Assembly (NCBI GenBank): GCA_027622005.1
Contig: JAQBZH010000005.1
Location: forward strand, 1 to 64,000
Length of the DNA: 64,000 nt
Direction of reading: 5' to 3'
DNA from: Bacteroidota bacterium
GTDB taxonomy: Bacteria > Bacteroidota > Rhodothermia > Rhodothermales > UBA10348
Shown: one piece after another, positions 12,932-22,710 of the stretch
Layout: every line of letters begins with the position of its first letter
How positions within the stretch are numbered: the stretch's first letter is position 1
Notes under the pieces: generated by a model
Databases searched by the model: none
What the model was told of the DNA's origin: nothing
What the model saw: only the letters and a program-made list of their open reading frames with translations
Position numbers and translations under genes: made by a program

Positions 12932-13867
12932 CTAGAGCATTTCACTCAGCAACCGATTACAACGCTCGCGATCCTTATTAAGTTGCTCAATTAGGTGCCC
13001 GACGGAAGCAAATTTCTCTTCGTTTCGAATCCTTTCAACAAATTCAACACGAACTTCACGATCGTAAATGTCTTGATCGAAATCGAAAATATTTACTTCT
13101 AGGGTCACCGTTGTATCGTTATTGAAAGTAGGCCTCGTACCAATATTCACCATACCCTTAAGACGACCGGAAATCCCTTCAACTTCTGAAATAACCGCAT
13201 AAACGCCATTTTTGGGTAATAATTTCACGTCATACTTGGGTCGAATGTTTGCTGTAGGTATCCCGATGCTTTTCCCCCGACCATCACCTCGGACAACCGA
13301 ACCTTCGAAACTGTAAAATCGTCCGAGCCCTTTTGCTGCGGCGGCCACTTTACCCGCTCCAATCTCATCCCGAATAGTTGATGAGGATATTTTAGCACCG
13401 TCTACAGCCCGCGCTGGACACTCTTCTATAATTAATTCGTGCTTAGCCGCAAGCGCTTTGAGCAGATCTAAGTCTCCTTCGCGATTTCGCCCAAATCGAT
13501 GATCATACCCTATTACAATCCCCTTAGCGTGTAGTTTTCCAATTAAAATCTGTTCGACATAATCCGTAGCGCTCATGGAAGCTAATTCTCCATCAAACGC
13601 TATAAGGGCATGCGCTCCAATCCCTAACGACTGCAATAATGAGGTCCGTTCTTCATTCGGAGACAACATTAAAGGCCCTTGGCCATAAAGAAACGCCCGT
13701 GGGTGCGGATCAAAAGAAGCCACCAAAGAGATGAGTCCATTTTGCTGGGCAAGGCTTTTAACTCGATCCAAAATGGATAAGTGACCCAGATGAACCCCAT
13801 CGAAACACCCCACCGTTACGACAGTGCGTTTACCAGTTATTTCTCCGAATGGAAACTCAACTTTCAT
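12932..13867 (-). CDS. ribF: bifunctional riboflavin kinase/FAD synthetase
   Basis: VVTVGCFDGVHLGHLSIL and GDGRGKSIGIPTANI; GTRPTFN. Confidence 0.93.
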   Translation of the reverse strand: MKVEFPFGEITGKRTVVTVGCFDGVHLGHLSILDRVKSLAQQNGLISLVASFDPHPRAFLYGQGPLMLSPNEERTSLLQSLGIGAHALIAFDGELASMSATDYVEQILIGKLHAKGIVIGYDHRFGRNREGDLDLLKALAAKHELIIEECPARAVDGAKISSSTIRDEIGAGKVAAAAKGLGRFYSFEGSVVRGDGRGKSIGIPTANIRPKYDVKLLPKNGVYAVISEVEGISGRLKGMVNIGTRPTFNNDTTVTLEVNIFDFDQDIYDREVRVEFVERIRNEEKFASVGHLIEQLNKDRERCNRLLSEML

Positions 13868-14588
13868 TTGTTGACAAAGTCTGAAGCTTCAACAAAGACT
13901 CCAACGGCCATGCATTGGATGCCAACAATACCCCGGAAGATTCTCTACGTAAAGCCACCAAATGGCCCCCGACTCCCAACGCCTGGCCAACTTCATGTGC
14001 CAAGCTACGAATATACGTGCCACTTGAGCACTCCACGACAAATCCAACGTCCGCGTCTTGCTTTGAAGTGATTTCAAACCGATCTATGGTTACATGCCGA
14101 AAAGGCAATACCACTTTTTCTCCACGACGGGCCTTCTTGTACAACCTCTCTCCGCCAACCTTCACCGCTGAGTAAACCGGTGTTTGCTGGGTGATGTTAC
14201 CAATAAACTGCGGCAAAATGGACATAATGTGTTCCATTTCAACACCCGTAGCATCACGGTGCTCTGAAACTTCAGTTTCTGCGTCGTAAGAAGGCGTCGT
14301 TTCTCCTAAACGAATAACGCCTGTATATACTTTCTTTTGCCCCATAAAATGGTTCATGAGACGGGTAGCCTTTCCAGCTAAGCAGATCAAAAGACCGGTG
14401 GCCATGGGATCGAGCGTTCCGGCGTGACCAATTTTGCGAATGGGCGATATTCTTCGAAGCCGGCGAATGACATCAAAGGAAGTCAATCCCTTTGGCTTAT
14501 CGATTAGAATGACCAGCGGATCCCAGGAGGTTATTTCTTCCCCAAATCCGATAATCGGAACCCTTTCCAAATCGGGTATCAAAGCCAT
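13857..14588 (-). CDS. truB: tRNA pseudouridine-55 synthase
   Basis: DKPKGLTSFDVIRRLRR, GHAGTLDPMATGLL, CSSGTYIRSLAHEVG. Confidence 0.96.
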   Translation of the reverse strand: MALIPDLERVPIIGFGEEITSWDPLVILIDKPKGLTSFDVIRRLRRISPIRKIGHAGTLDPMATGLLICLAGKATRLMNHFMGQKKVYTGVIRLGETTPSYDAETEVSEHRDATGVEMEHIMSILPQFIGNITQQTPVYSAVKVGGERLYKKARRGEKVVLPFRHVTIDRFEITSKQDADVGFVVECSSGTYIRSLAHEVGQALGVGGHLVALRRESSGVLLASNAWPLESLLKLQTLSTNES

Positions 14589-15001
14589 TAAGTGCCTTCT
14601 ACGACTTCAGATCCTTCCTCACTCTCGTCAAACTCCCCTGTCCTAGCTCCTCTTTCCTGTTGGATTTTACCAAACAACTCTTCCATCCGATGCGCATTTT
14701 CGAGCGTCTCATCCAGGAAAAAGCGTAATTCTGGGATACTTTTTACTTGATGGCGAATGGCTTGTCCAAGTGTTTTTCGGATCCTAGGCGTAAAATCCTT
14801 CAATTTGGCCAGTACCGCGTTCTTTTGAGGTGCAGAATCCCCCATCACAGATAAATAGACGTAAGCGATCGAAAGATCATTGGTCACGCGAACACCGGTG
14901 ACCGTGACCATAGGGTGTAATAGATCGGTGTATTCTACTGAAAGAATACCCGCAATTTCACGCTGAAAAAGGCTCGCTACACGCTCCGTTCGAATACTCA
15001 T
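14588..15001 (-). CDS. rbfA: ribosome-binding factor A
   Basis: RTERVASLFQREIAGIL...VTVTGVRVTNDLSIAYVYLSVMG...IPELRFFLDETLE. Confidence 0.93.
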   Translation of the reverse strand: MSIRTERVASLFQREIAGILSVEYTDLLHPMVTVTGVRVTNDLSIAYVYLSVMGDSAPQKNAVLAKLKDFTPRIRKTLGQAIRHQVKSIPELRFFLDETLENAHRMEELFGKIQQERGARTGEFDESEEGSEVVEGT

Positions 15002-15036
15002 GACGATTACAGAAAAAGAGGACCAGACGCGAACTG

Positions 15037-17892
15037 CTATCTCTCAAGAAGTCGCTTCGTTTCAATGATTTCGTAAGACTCGATCTGATCCCCGACTTTA
15101 AGGTCGTTAAATCCGTCAATGCCTATACCGCAATCATATCCGCTCAGCACTTCGCGAACGTCGTCCTTGAACCGCTTTAGAGACGCGAGCGTGCCGTCGT
15201 AAATGACGACACCATCCCTGATGAGGTGAATCTTGTCAGGACGGCGAATTTTTCCTTCAATCACGTGGCAACCCGCAATCATACCCAACTTAGGTACTTT
15301 AAAGGTCTCCCGAACTTCGGCTACACCGTTGATTTTTTCCGACTTATCTGGAGAAAGGAGGCCTTCGAGAGCATCTCTAACTTCTTCTATCGCGTTATAG
15401 ATGACCGAATAGAGTCGAATATCAATCTCTTCTCTTTCCGCCATTTGACGCGCGCTCAACATCGGGCGAACCTGGAAACCAATTATAATGGCGTCCGAAG
15501 CAGAGGCCAATACCACGTCGCTTTCATTAATGGCTCCCACTCCCTTATGGATAATGTTAACCACTACTTCCTCAGTTCCGAGCTTCATCAACGAATCGGA
15601 CAAGGCTTCAACTGATCCACCAACGTCCCCCTTTACGATGATATTGAGCTCTCTAAATTGACCCAATGCGAGGCGTCGACCGATTTCATCCAACGTAATG
15701 TGCTTACGTTGGCGCATGGATTGTTCGCGATGGATCTGCTGACGCTTAGAAGCAATCTCTTTTGCCGACTTTTCATCATCCATCACAATGAAGGAGTCTC
15801 CTACACTTGGAGAACCATCCAGTCCGATAACCAAGGCGGGACTCGAGGGGCCCACTTCGTAAACCCTGCGATCTCGCTCGTCAAACATGGCCCGAATACG
15901 CCCAAAACAAACGCCGGCTACGAAAGGATCACCCACTTTAAGGGTTCCATTTTGAACTAAAACCGTTGCCACGTTTCCGCGGCCTTTTTCGAGTCTTGAT
16001 TCAATAACCGTACCTACCGCATTTCTATTTGGGTTGGCTTTCAGATCGAGCAGTTCCGCTTCGAGCAGCACTTTGTCCAACAATTCAGGAATCCCTTGGC
16101 CTGTATGGGCAGAAACAAGTTCACACTGGATTTTGCCACCCCACTGCTCGACGAGGATGTTTTTATCTCCCAATTGCTGCATAACCCGGTCAATATTGGC
16201 ACCGGTTTTATCAATTTTGTTGATAGCTACAACCATTGGCACGCCGGCAGCCTGCGCGTGATTGATCGCCTCTACAGTCTGAGGCATGACCGCATCATCA
16301 GCCGCGACCACTAGAATGATGACATCAGTAACCAGCGCTCCGCGAGCACGCATGGCAGTAAATGCCTCGTGACCCGGCGTGTCTAGGAACGTAATATGCT
16401 TTCCACTCGGAAGGATAACTTGGTAAGCCCCGATATGCTGGGTGATGCCCCCGGCCTCGCCGGCAACCACGTCCGCTTTTCGGATGAAGTCCAGCAAAGA
16501 AGTTTTCCCGTGGTCAACGTGACCCATAACCGTCACGACAGGTGTGCGCGGTAGCAAGTCTTCAGGTTTGTCTTTGGAAATTTCGATATCGGTAGCCGTG
16601 AAGTCGGTAATGAACTCCACATCGAAGCCAAACTCATCTGCTACAATTGTAATCGTATCGGCATCCAGGCGCTGGTTTATTGAAACCATCATACCGGCAG
16701 CAAAAAGCGAACTAATTACCTCCGTAACCTGAACATCCATCAAGTTTGCCAATTCGCCAGTCGAAAGGAATTCGGTAACCTGAAGCGTACTTGACTTTTC
16801 CTGCAAATCGGCTTCGGCTTTGTCACGCTCTTCCGCCCTTGTATCTCTACGTTGACGGCGGCGTTTTTGACGAACACGGCTCGCTCCGTCTTGCAGTTCG
16901 CGAAGAGTTTCTTGCAACGTGGCTTCTACGTCTTTCTCGTCAACGGCTGGCCCTTTTTTCTTCTTGCTACCCTTTCCTTTGACTTTCGAATCGTCTTTAA
17001 CGAGGGGAGCTTTAGCTTCGCCTTTAATCTTAATTTCCGCTTCGACCGTCCCTGCTACTTTCTTGCGCTTGCGTTTGCGCTTTCTTTTTGCGCCTGGCTC
17101 AGAATCCTCGACTGCTCCAAGATCGATCTTACCTAGAACGGTCGTACCAGTCAGCTTGTACCGATCAGCCGAGAGTACTATTTCAGGTACTTGCGACAGA
17201 ATTAATTGGTCGTCGTCGACGCCATCTTCTACGTCATCGTCATCTGAGTCTTCCAAAAGATCATCATCTTCATCGACTGCTGGAGCTGGCTTTTTCGGCG
17301 CCGGGGCTGCGGATTTTGCAGGAGTAGGTTTTGGTTTTTCTACGACTGGTACCACTGCTTCGTCATCCGTGGTATCCGAATCTGGCTTTTTCGCGGCTTC
17401 AAGCTCTGCTTTTTCATGAGCAGGATCTACGGTCAATTCAACCGGAGCCGCTGCGATTTTTGCTTCTTCGAGCGGTGTTGCAGAGACGACGTCTTCGACC
17501 AATTCGGGAACACTAACATCTTCGGCTACCAAAGGTACGTCAACCACTGCTTCGGGGGCAGGAGCTATAACAACGATTGGCGCTGGCTCTTCTTTTGATT
17601 CTTCAACTACCACAGCAACCGCCGGGGTATCCTCCGCTCCTTCGCCATCACTTTCTCTTCTGGCCGCACGCTTCTTTTGAACGCGCTCGGCTTGGACTCG
17701 ATCGTCAGCGAAATAGTCAAGAAGGTCCTCGTATGCCTCTTCAGTGTCGATGGAGGCATTAATTCCCGTTCCAGCTAGCGCGTCTTTATGACCAGAAGCG
17801 CGCATATGATCTACCAAAGCATCAACCGAAACGTTGAACTGCTTGGCTAGCTGAAAAAGACGGACTTTTTTAAATTTATTGATCGTTGACAT
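15037..17892 (-). CDS. infB: translation initiation factor IF-2 (long low-complexity N-terminal region)
   Basis: VTVMGHVDHGKTSLLDFIRKADVVAGEAGGITQHIGAYQV, DTPGHEAF, NKID; start set at MSTINKFKKVRLFQLAKQFNV. Confidence 0.96.
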   Translation of the reverse strand: MSTINKFKKVRLFQLAKQFNVSVDALVDHMRASGHKDALAGTGINASIDTEEAYEDLLDYFADDRVQAERVQKKRAARRESDGEGAEDTPAVAVVVEESKEEPAPIVVIAPAPEAVVDVPLVAEDVSVPELVEDVVSATPLEEAKIAAAPVELTVDPAHEKAELEAAKKPDSDTTDDEAVVPVVEKPKPTPAKSAAPAPKKPAPAVDEDDDLLEDSDDDDVEDGVDDDQLILSQVPEIVLSADRYKLTGTTVLGKIDLGAVEDSEPGAKRKRKRKRKKVAGTVEAEIKIKGEAKAPLVKDDSKVKGKGSKKKKGPAVDEKDVEATLQETLRELQDGASRVRQKRRRQRRDTRAEERDKAEADLQEKSSTLQVTEFLSTGELANLMDVQVTEVISSLFAAGMMVSINQRLDADTITIVADEFGFDVEFITDFTATDIEISKDKPEDLLPRTPVVTVMGHVDHGKTSLLDFIRKADVVAGEAGGITQHIGAYQVILPSGKHITFLDTPGHEAFTAMRARGALVTDVIILVVAADDAVMPQTVEAINHAQAAGVPMVVAINKIDKTGANIDRVMQQLGDKNILVEQWGGKIQCELVSAHTGQGIPELLDKVLLEAELLDLKANPNRNAVGTVIESRLEKGRGNVATVLVQNGTLKVGDPFVAGVCFGRIRAMFDERDRRVYEVGPSSPALVIGLDGSPSVGDSFIVMDDEKSAKEIASKRQQIHREQSMRQRKHITLDEIGRRLALGQFRELNIIVKGDVGGSVEALSDSLMKLGTEEVVVNIIHKGVGAINESDVVLASASDAIIIGFQVRPMLSARQMAEREEIDIRLYSVIYNAIEEVRDALEGLLSPDKSEKINGVAEVRETFKVPKLGMIAGCHVIEGKIRRPDKIHLIRDGVVIYDGTLASLKRFKDDVREVLSGYDCGIGIDGFNDLKVGDQIESYEIIETKRLLER

Positions 17893-17936
17893 GTGTCGAG
17901 ATTTAGAGAACAAAAGGATTTAAGGCCGAAGGTGTA

Positions 17937-19211
17937 CTATTCCACTTTGTCCTCTCTAGAATCTGATTCTTCAGAAAATTCTGTCCGAATGACTTTCAAC
18001 ACGTGTTGAGCGTCCTCTTCAGCCATTCCGGTCCGGCGAATGAGCTCATCCTTCGAAAGTTCAAGGACGGCTCTGGCCGAGTCGCAGCCAATATCGCGCA
18101 GTTTTTGTAGAACATCGTCACGAATTTCATCGGAGAATTCCTGGATTTCAACGTCCTCTTCCTCTTCTGCAATCTCCCGATAAACGTCGATTTCATAGCC
18201 ACACAGGGCGGAAGCGAGCCGAATGTTAATACCGCCACGTCCAATAGCCTGGCTAACTTCGTCTGCTCTCACAACCACCTTTGCTCTTGGAGGGTTGAGG
18301 TCGTCGTTGAGCTGCACCGTGAGCGGATTTGCAGGCGATAATGCCCGCTTAATCATCTCTTTTTTGTCATCGGTCCACTGAACTACGTCGATGTTTTCGT
18401 TACCCAACTCTCGCACAACGGCGTGAATCCGGGATCCCTTCATACCGACACAGGCCCCTACTGGGTCAATTCGATCATCATGGCTAAAAACCGCAACTTT
18501 AGCGCGATCGCCGGGCTCCCGCACAATTTTCTTTATATCAACGATCCCCTCATCAATTTCAGGGACCTCAAGTTCAAATAACCGCTCCATAAACTCGGGG
18601 TCGGCTCTGGAGATAATGATCAATGGATTGCCGGCATTATCACGAATGACTTCTTTGACGACGGCCCGAATCATATCCCCTTTCCGGAAGCGATCCCGAT
18701 AAATTTGCTCGTGGCGAGGCATGATCAATTCCGTCTTGCTATGGATGATCAGGATTTCGCGACGACGCATTTGGTATAATTCCCCGACAACGACTTCTCC
18801 TACGAGATCTTGGTACTGATCAAAAATGTTGTCTTTTTCAATATCTCGGATACGCTGGCTAAACGTTTGACGAGCCGTAAGTACGGCTCTGCGACCAAAA
18901 TCTTTAAATTCGATTTCCTCGGCTACTTCATCGCCAACTCCAAAGTCGCCATCAACCAACTGAGCGTCTTTTTCTTCAATTTCTGTTACAGGGTCTTCTA
19001 CGGCCCAATTTTCGACAACTGCGCGAATATGCAAAATTTGCATGTCGCCGTGATCCGGATTCAGAATGATCTCAAACGAGTCATCCGATCCGTACCGTTT
19101 ACGAATCATCGCCTTAAAAACATCTTCCACAATAAGCTGGAGGGAGTCGCGATCGATTCCCTTTTCTCTTGCGATTTCCGCAAATGAAGAAACAAGATCA
19201 GAATTCTGCAT
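17937..19211 (-). CDS. nusA: transcription termination/antitermination factor NusA
   Basis: S1 and KH domains; CVGMKGSRIHAVVRELGNENIDVVQW. Confidence 0.95.
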   Translation of the reverse strand: MQNSDLVSSFAEIAREKGIDRDSLQLIVEDVFKAMIRKRYGSDDSFEIILNPDHGDMQILHIRAVVENWAVEDPVTEIEEKDAQLVDGDFGVGDEVAEEIEFKDFGRRAVLTARQTFSQRIRDIEKDNIFDQYQDLVGEVVVGELYQMRRREILIIHSKTELIMPRHEQIYRDRFRKGDMIRAVVKEVIRDNAGNPLIIISRADPEFMERLFELEVPEIDEGIVDIKKIVREPGDRAKVAVFSHDDRIDPVGACVGMKGSRIHAVVRELGNENIDVVQWTDDKKEMIKRALSPANPLTVQLNDDLNPPRAKVVVRADEVSQAIGRGGINIRLASALCGYEIDVYREIAEEEEDVEIQEFSDEIRDDVLQKLRDIGCDSARAVLELSKDELIRRTGMAEEDAQHVLKVIRTEFSEESDSREDKVE

Positions 19212-19260
19212 TATTTCCTTACTTAATGATCAGCATTAAAGCCATTTTGGCCTAGCAGCC

Positions 19261-19746
19261 CTACCAGGGAAGCTTAATTTTTGCCTTTGAAATGGTGTCC
19301 AAAGGCACTTCAATAATTTCCGAGTCAGAAACCTTCAACTTCAGAACGCCGTCACTCATTCCGAGGTTTTCTCCTTCGATGCGATTACTCCCATCTTCAT
19401 GAACTAATTGTATTTGAAGACTTTTCCCCGTGTGCCGGACAAATTGTCGTTCCACAAGAAGAGATCTTTCTTCCCCAGGTGTCGAAACATTGAGTAAGTA
19501 TTTTCCTGGAATGAGATCGTCGGTATCAAGCACAAATGCCAGATTTCGACTGATTTTAGCCAATTCAGAAATGGTTACTCCTTGATCCCCATCTACAAAT
19601 ACTTCGATGAGTCTGGCTCCTTTAGAACCACGCACCGCAACGCCCACGACAAACAGATCGTCGCGAGAGATTACTTCGCTTGCTAATGCCTGTATTTTGG
19701 CATCCAGCGAAATCGGGTGGTTAGTTTCTAAAAGGACTGATTCCAG
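19261..19746 (-). CDS. rimP: ribosome maturation factor RimP; start uncertain (no ATG/GTG/TTG before residue about 34)
   Basis: Extended frame ISLDAKIQALASEVISRDDLFVVGVAVRGSKGARLIEVFVDGDQGVTISELAKISRNLAFVLDTDD...STPGEERSL fits RimP; position upstream of nusA. Confidence 0.75.
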   Translation of the reverse strand: MESVLLETNHPISLDAKIQALASEVISRDDLFVVGVAVRGSKGARLIEVFVDGDQGVTISELAKISRNLAFVLDTDDLIPGKYLLNVSTPGEERSLLVERQFVRHTGKSLQIQLVHEDGSNRIEGENLGMSDGVLKLKVSDSEIIEVPLDTISKAKIKLPW

Positions 19747-19799
19747 AACCGTATCTCCGTTCGTTCAATAACTTTTGTTCGAATCAAAAGTGCTTTTGT

Positions 19800-19831
19800 A
19801 AAAAACGCCCGGTCCGAAGCTCGGACGGGCG
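19800..19831 (-). terminator. intrinsic terminator/attenuator upstream of rimP
   Basis: Minus strand cgcccgtccga-gct-tcggaccgggcg-tttttt: 11-bp stem with one bulge and six Ts. Confidence 0.8.
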
Positions 19832-19855
19832 CCAACAAAATCCACCTCCAATTCT

Positions 19856-19883
19856 CTGATCTCCAGAAAATCTAGAGACTCAG
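19856..19883 (-). other. stem-loop between two terminator-like hairpins in the rimP leader
   Basis: Minus strand ctgagtctctagattttctggagatcag: about 12-bp stem with one bulge. Confidence 0.45.
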
Positions 19884-19888
19884 CGAAC

Positions 19889-19913
19889 AAAAAAGGGCGG
19901 CCGATAGCCCCCC
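19889..19913 (-). terminator. terminator-like hairpin downstream of nadB
   Basis: Minus strand ggggggctatcggccgccc followed by tttttt. Confidence 0.65.
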
Positions 19914-19930
19914 TTTCATCCGCGACCAAT

Positions 19931-19960
19931 AATATACACTCGATTCAAGGGAATAATCAA
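19931..19960 (-). promoter_or_regulatory. candidate promoter for the rimP-nusA-infB operon
   Basis: Minus strand TTGATT-18 nt-TATATT upstream of the hairpins; inspection only. Confidence 0.35.
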
Positions 19961-19971
19961 TCCCTGAATCT

Positions 19972-21567
19972 TCATATTAAAGTCATTCTACGCTCATTTT
20001 CGACCAATTCAGGAAAATCAGGGATATAATGCAATCCACGGCTTTCCCTTCTAATTGAGGCACTTCGGATAACTAAGTGAGCGACCGCAATCATATTTCT
20101 GAGCTCACACAGACCTATCGACACCCGAGATCGACGATAAAAGACTTCTGTTTCTTCATGCAATAGGTCTATTCGTCTACGTGCTCTTTCTAATCGCAAG
20201 GTACTTCTAACGATACCTACGTAATCCCACATAATCCGACGGAGTTCGTCTTTGTTGTGGGAAATCAAGATCCATTCCACGGGGTGAATGGTACCACTAT
20301 CATCCCAGTCTGGAATCTCGTGCCTCCACCCAGACGTTTTCGAAAGTTCAACGGCGCGAACGGCTGATCGATGCCCAACAACCAACGCTTCTAGGAGGGA
20401 ATTGCTGGCGAGTCGATTCGCGCCGTGCAATCCTGTATACGCCACTTCTCCGCACGCTAATAGATGCTCTATGGACGTTTGCCCGTTTACATCGGTAAAA
20501 ACGCCGCCACACATATAGTGCGCGGCCGGAACGACGGGAATTTTTTCTTTGGTGATGTCTATACCAAACTCCAAACAGCGGCTATAAATACGGGGAAAGT
20601 GAGTCTGCACGAACGCCGAAGGCTTATGAGAGATGTCAAGCCAAACGTGGTCGTCACCTCGTGTTTTGAGCTCATTGTCAATCGCCCTGGCTACGATGTC
20701 CCGAGGGGCAAGCTCTCCTCTGGGGTCATAGTCCGCCATAAACCGATTACCCCCTTTGTTAAGAAGGATTGCGCCCTCACCTCGAACCGCTTCGGATATT
20801 AAAAACGACTTGGCTTCGTCATGGAAGAGGGTGGTTGGGTGGAACTGGACAAATTCCATGTTCGCGACTCTCGCTTTTGCCCGGTAGGCCATGGCCACCC
20901 CATCGCCCGTTGCTACCGACGGATTAGTGGTGTGCAGGTACACCTGCCCTGCCCCACCGGTGGCCAACATCGTAATTTTGGCCAACCAGGTTTCTACGGC
21001 ATCAGCCCCCTCGTTATAAACGTAGGCTCCAAAACATTTGATATCGGGTCTGACCTTGGACACGTGCTGCCCCAGATGATGGTCAGTAATAAGTTCTAAA
21101 GCGAAGTGATGCTCAAGCATCTGAATATTCGGATGCTTTTTGACCCTTTCCAGAAGGGATTCTTCGACCACCTCCCCCGTTGAATCCGCAGCGTGAACGA
21201 TGCGACTCTTTCCGTGGCCGCCCTCTCTTCCCAGGTGCAAACTGCCATTGCTGCTGGAAAAAACAGCGCCCTCATCGATAAGGCGTTTGATTTCGGTAGG
21301 TCCATCTCCGACAATGGTCCTGACTACTTTTTCGTCGCACAGTCCTGCGCCGGCGGTCAATGTATCCCGTACGTGATTTTCAATGCTATCCGCCGCATCC
21401 ATCACCGCCGCAATACCGCCCTGAGCATATTGCGTGTTGCTTTCCGAGGCCGAATCCTTAGTGACTACCGCCACGCTTCCAAAATCCGCCACTTGAATGG
21501 CGAACGAAAGTCCAGCCGCGCCACTTCCAAGGACTAAAAAATCAACCTGTTGTCGAGTTTTTGACAT
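19972..21567 (-). CDS. nadB: L-aspartate oxidase
   Basis: VLGSGAAGLSFAIQVAD; NTQYAQGGIAAVMD; EFVQFHPTTLF; GLHGANRLASNSLLEALV. Confidence 0.96.
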   Translation of the reverse strand: MSKTRQQVDFLVLGSGAAGLSFAIQVADFGSVAVVTKDSASESNTQYAQGGIAAVMDAADSIENHVRDTLTAGAGLCDEKVVRTIVGDGPTEIKRLIDEGAVFSSSNGSLHLGREGGHGKSRIVHAADSTGEVVEESLLERVKKHPNIQMLEHHFALELITDHHLGQHVSKVRPDIKCFGAYVYNEGADAVETWLAKITMLATGGAGQVYLHTTNPSVATGDGVAMAYRAKARVANMEFVQFHPTTLFHDEAKSFLISEAVRGEGAILLNKGGNRFMADYDPRGELAPRDIVARAIDNELKTRGDDHVWLDISHKPSAFVQTHFPRIYSRCLEFGIDITKEKIPVVPAAHYMCGGVFTDVNGQTSIEHLLACGEVAYTGLHGANRLASNSLLEALVVGHRSAVRAVELSKTSGWRHEIPDWDDSGTIHPVEWILISHNKDELRRIMWDYVGIVRSTLRLERARRRIDLLHEETEVFYRRSRVSIGLCELRNMIAVAHLVIRSASIRRESRGLHYIPDFPELVENERRMTLI

Positions 21568-21575
21568 ACCGAGCG

Positions 21576-22677
21576 CTATTGCGTGAGGTACGCTTTAATA
21601 AAGATTTCCAGATCGCCATCCATGACTGATTGAACGTCCGTCAACTTCGTTTCCGTCCGGTGGTCATTGACCATGGTGTAGGGCTGAAACACGTAAGATC
21701 GAATTTGTGAACCCCATTCAATCTTTTTCTTGCTCCCTTCCACGGCGTTTTTAACGGCTTCCTGAATGTCCTTTTCCAGTTGATATATCCGACTTTTAAT
21801 CATGGTCAGAGCGCGTTCCTTATTTTGGAGCTGACTTCTTTCTTCTGTGCATTCAGCCACCACTCGGGCCTTTTCACCATTTGAAAGGTCACCCGTCCAG
21901 ATAAATCGAACCCCCGTCTCCACTTTATTCACGTTCTGACCACCAGCACCACCAGAGCGAAAGGTCTGTAGTTCCAGATTGTCCTGCTTGATCTCTATCT
22001 CAATTGTATCATCAATCTCTGGGTAAACAAAGACCGAAGAAAACGAAGTGTGTCTCCTGCCACTCGAGTCGAACGGACTAATACGAACCAACCGGTGAAC
22101 CCCGGATTCTGATTTTAAATAGCCATAGGCAAAAGGGCCCCGCAGTGCCAAAGTGGCACTTTTTATACCGGCCACATCCCCGTCCTGATGCTCTAAAAGC
22201 TGCATGGTATAGCCATGGCGCTCACCCCAACGGGTGTACATTCGCAATAGCATGTCTGCCCAATCGTTGCTTTCCGTGCCACCGGCACCTGGATGGATGG
22301 TTAGAATAGCATCGCGATGGTCGTCGGGGTCGCTCAGTAAACTTTTCAGTTCGAGATCATCAACCAATGTCGCTAATTCAGCACATTCCGCAATAATTTC
22401 GGCTTCCAGGTCTTCTCCTTCTTCAGAGGCCATCTCGATTAAAGTCTGAACGTCTTCCCCTTTTGAATTGACCGTAGACCACGCTTCAATCCATCCTTTT
22501 TCGACCGAAATTTCCTTTTCAACCTTTTGAGCGTCCTCAGGATAATCCCAAAATGAGGGATCCAGCCGCTTCTCTTCTAATTCTTTCTTCTTGACGATCC
22601 TGGTTTCAACGTCAAAGATACCTCCCGAGCGTGGCCACACGCTCTAACAAGCTTCGTAATTGTTCTTTATCCATCAT
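21576..22677 (-). CDS. prfB: peptide chain release factor 2 with programmed +1 frameshift
   Basis: Zero frame MMDKEQLRSLLERVATLGRYL then TGA; +1 frame continues DVETRIVKKKELEEK...; GGQNVNKVETGVR catalytic loop. Confidence 0.96.
22609..22627 (-). promoter_or_regulatory. prfB programmed frameshift site
   Basis: Minus strand GGGAGG-TAT-CTT-TGA-C; SD-like element, CTT slippery codon and TGA stop as in classical RF2. Confidence 0.92.
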
Positions 22678-22710
22678 AATCTGATCGTATAAGTGGCAAA
22701 TCCCACTTCT

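Noticed and set aside
16919-17419. 166-aa Ser-rich ORF on + strand
   Set aside because: Antisense to the low-complexity region of infB; no independent coding support.
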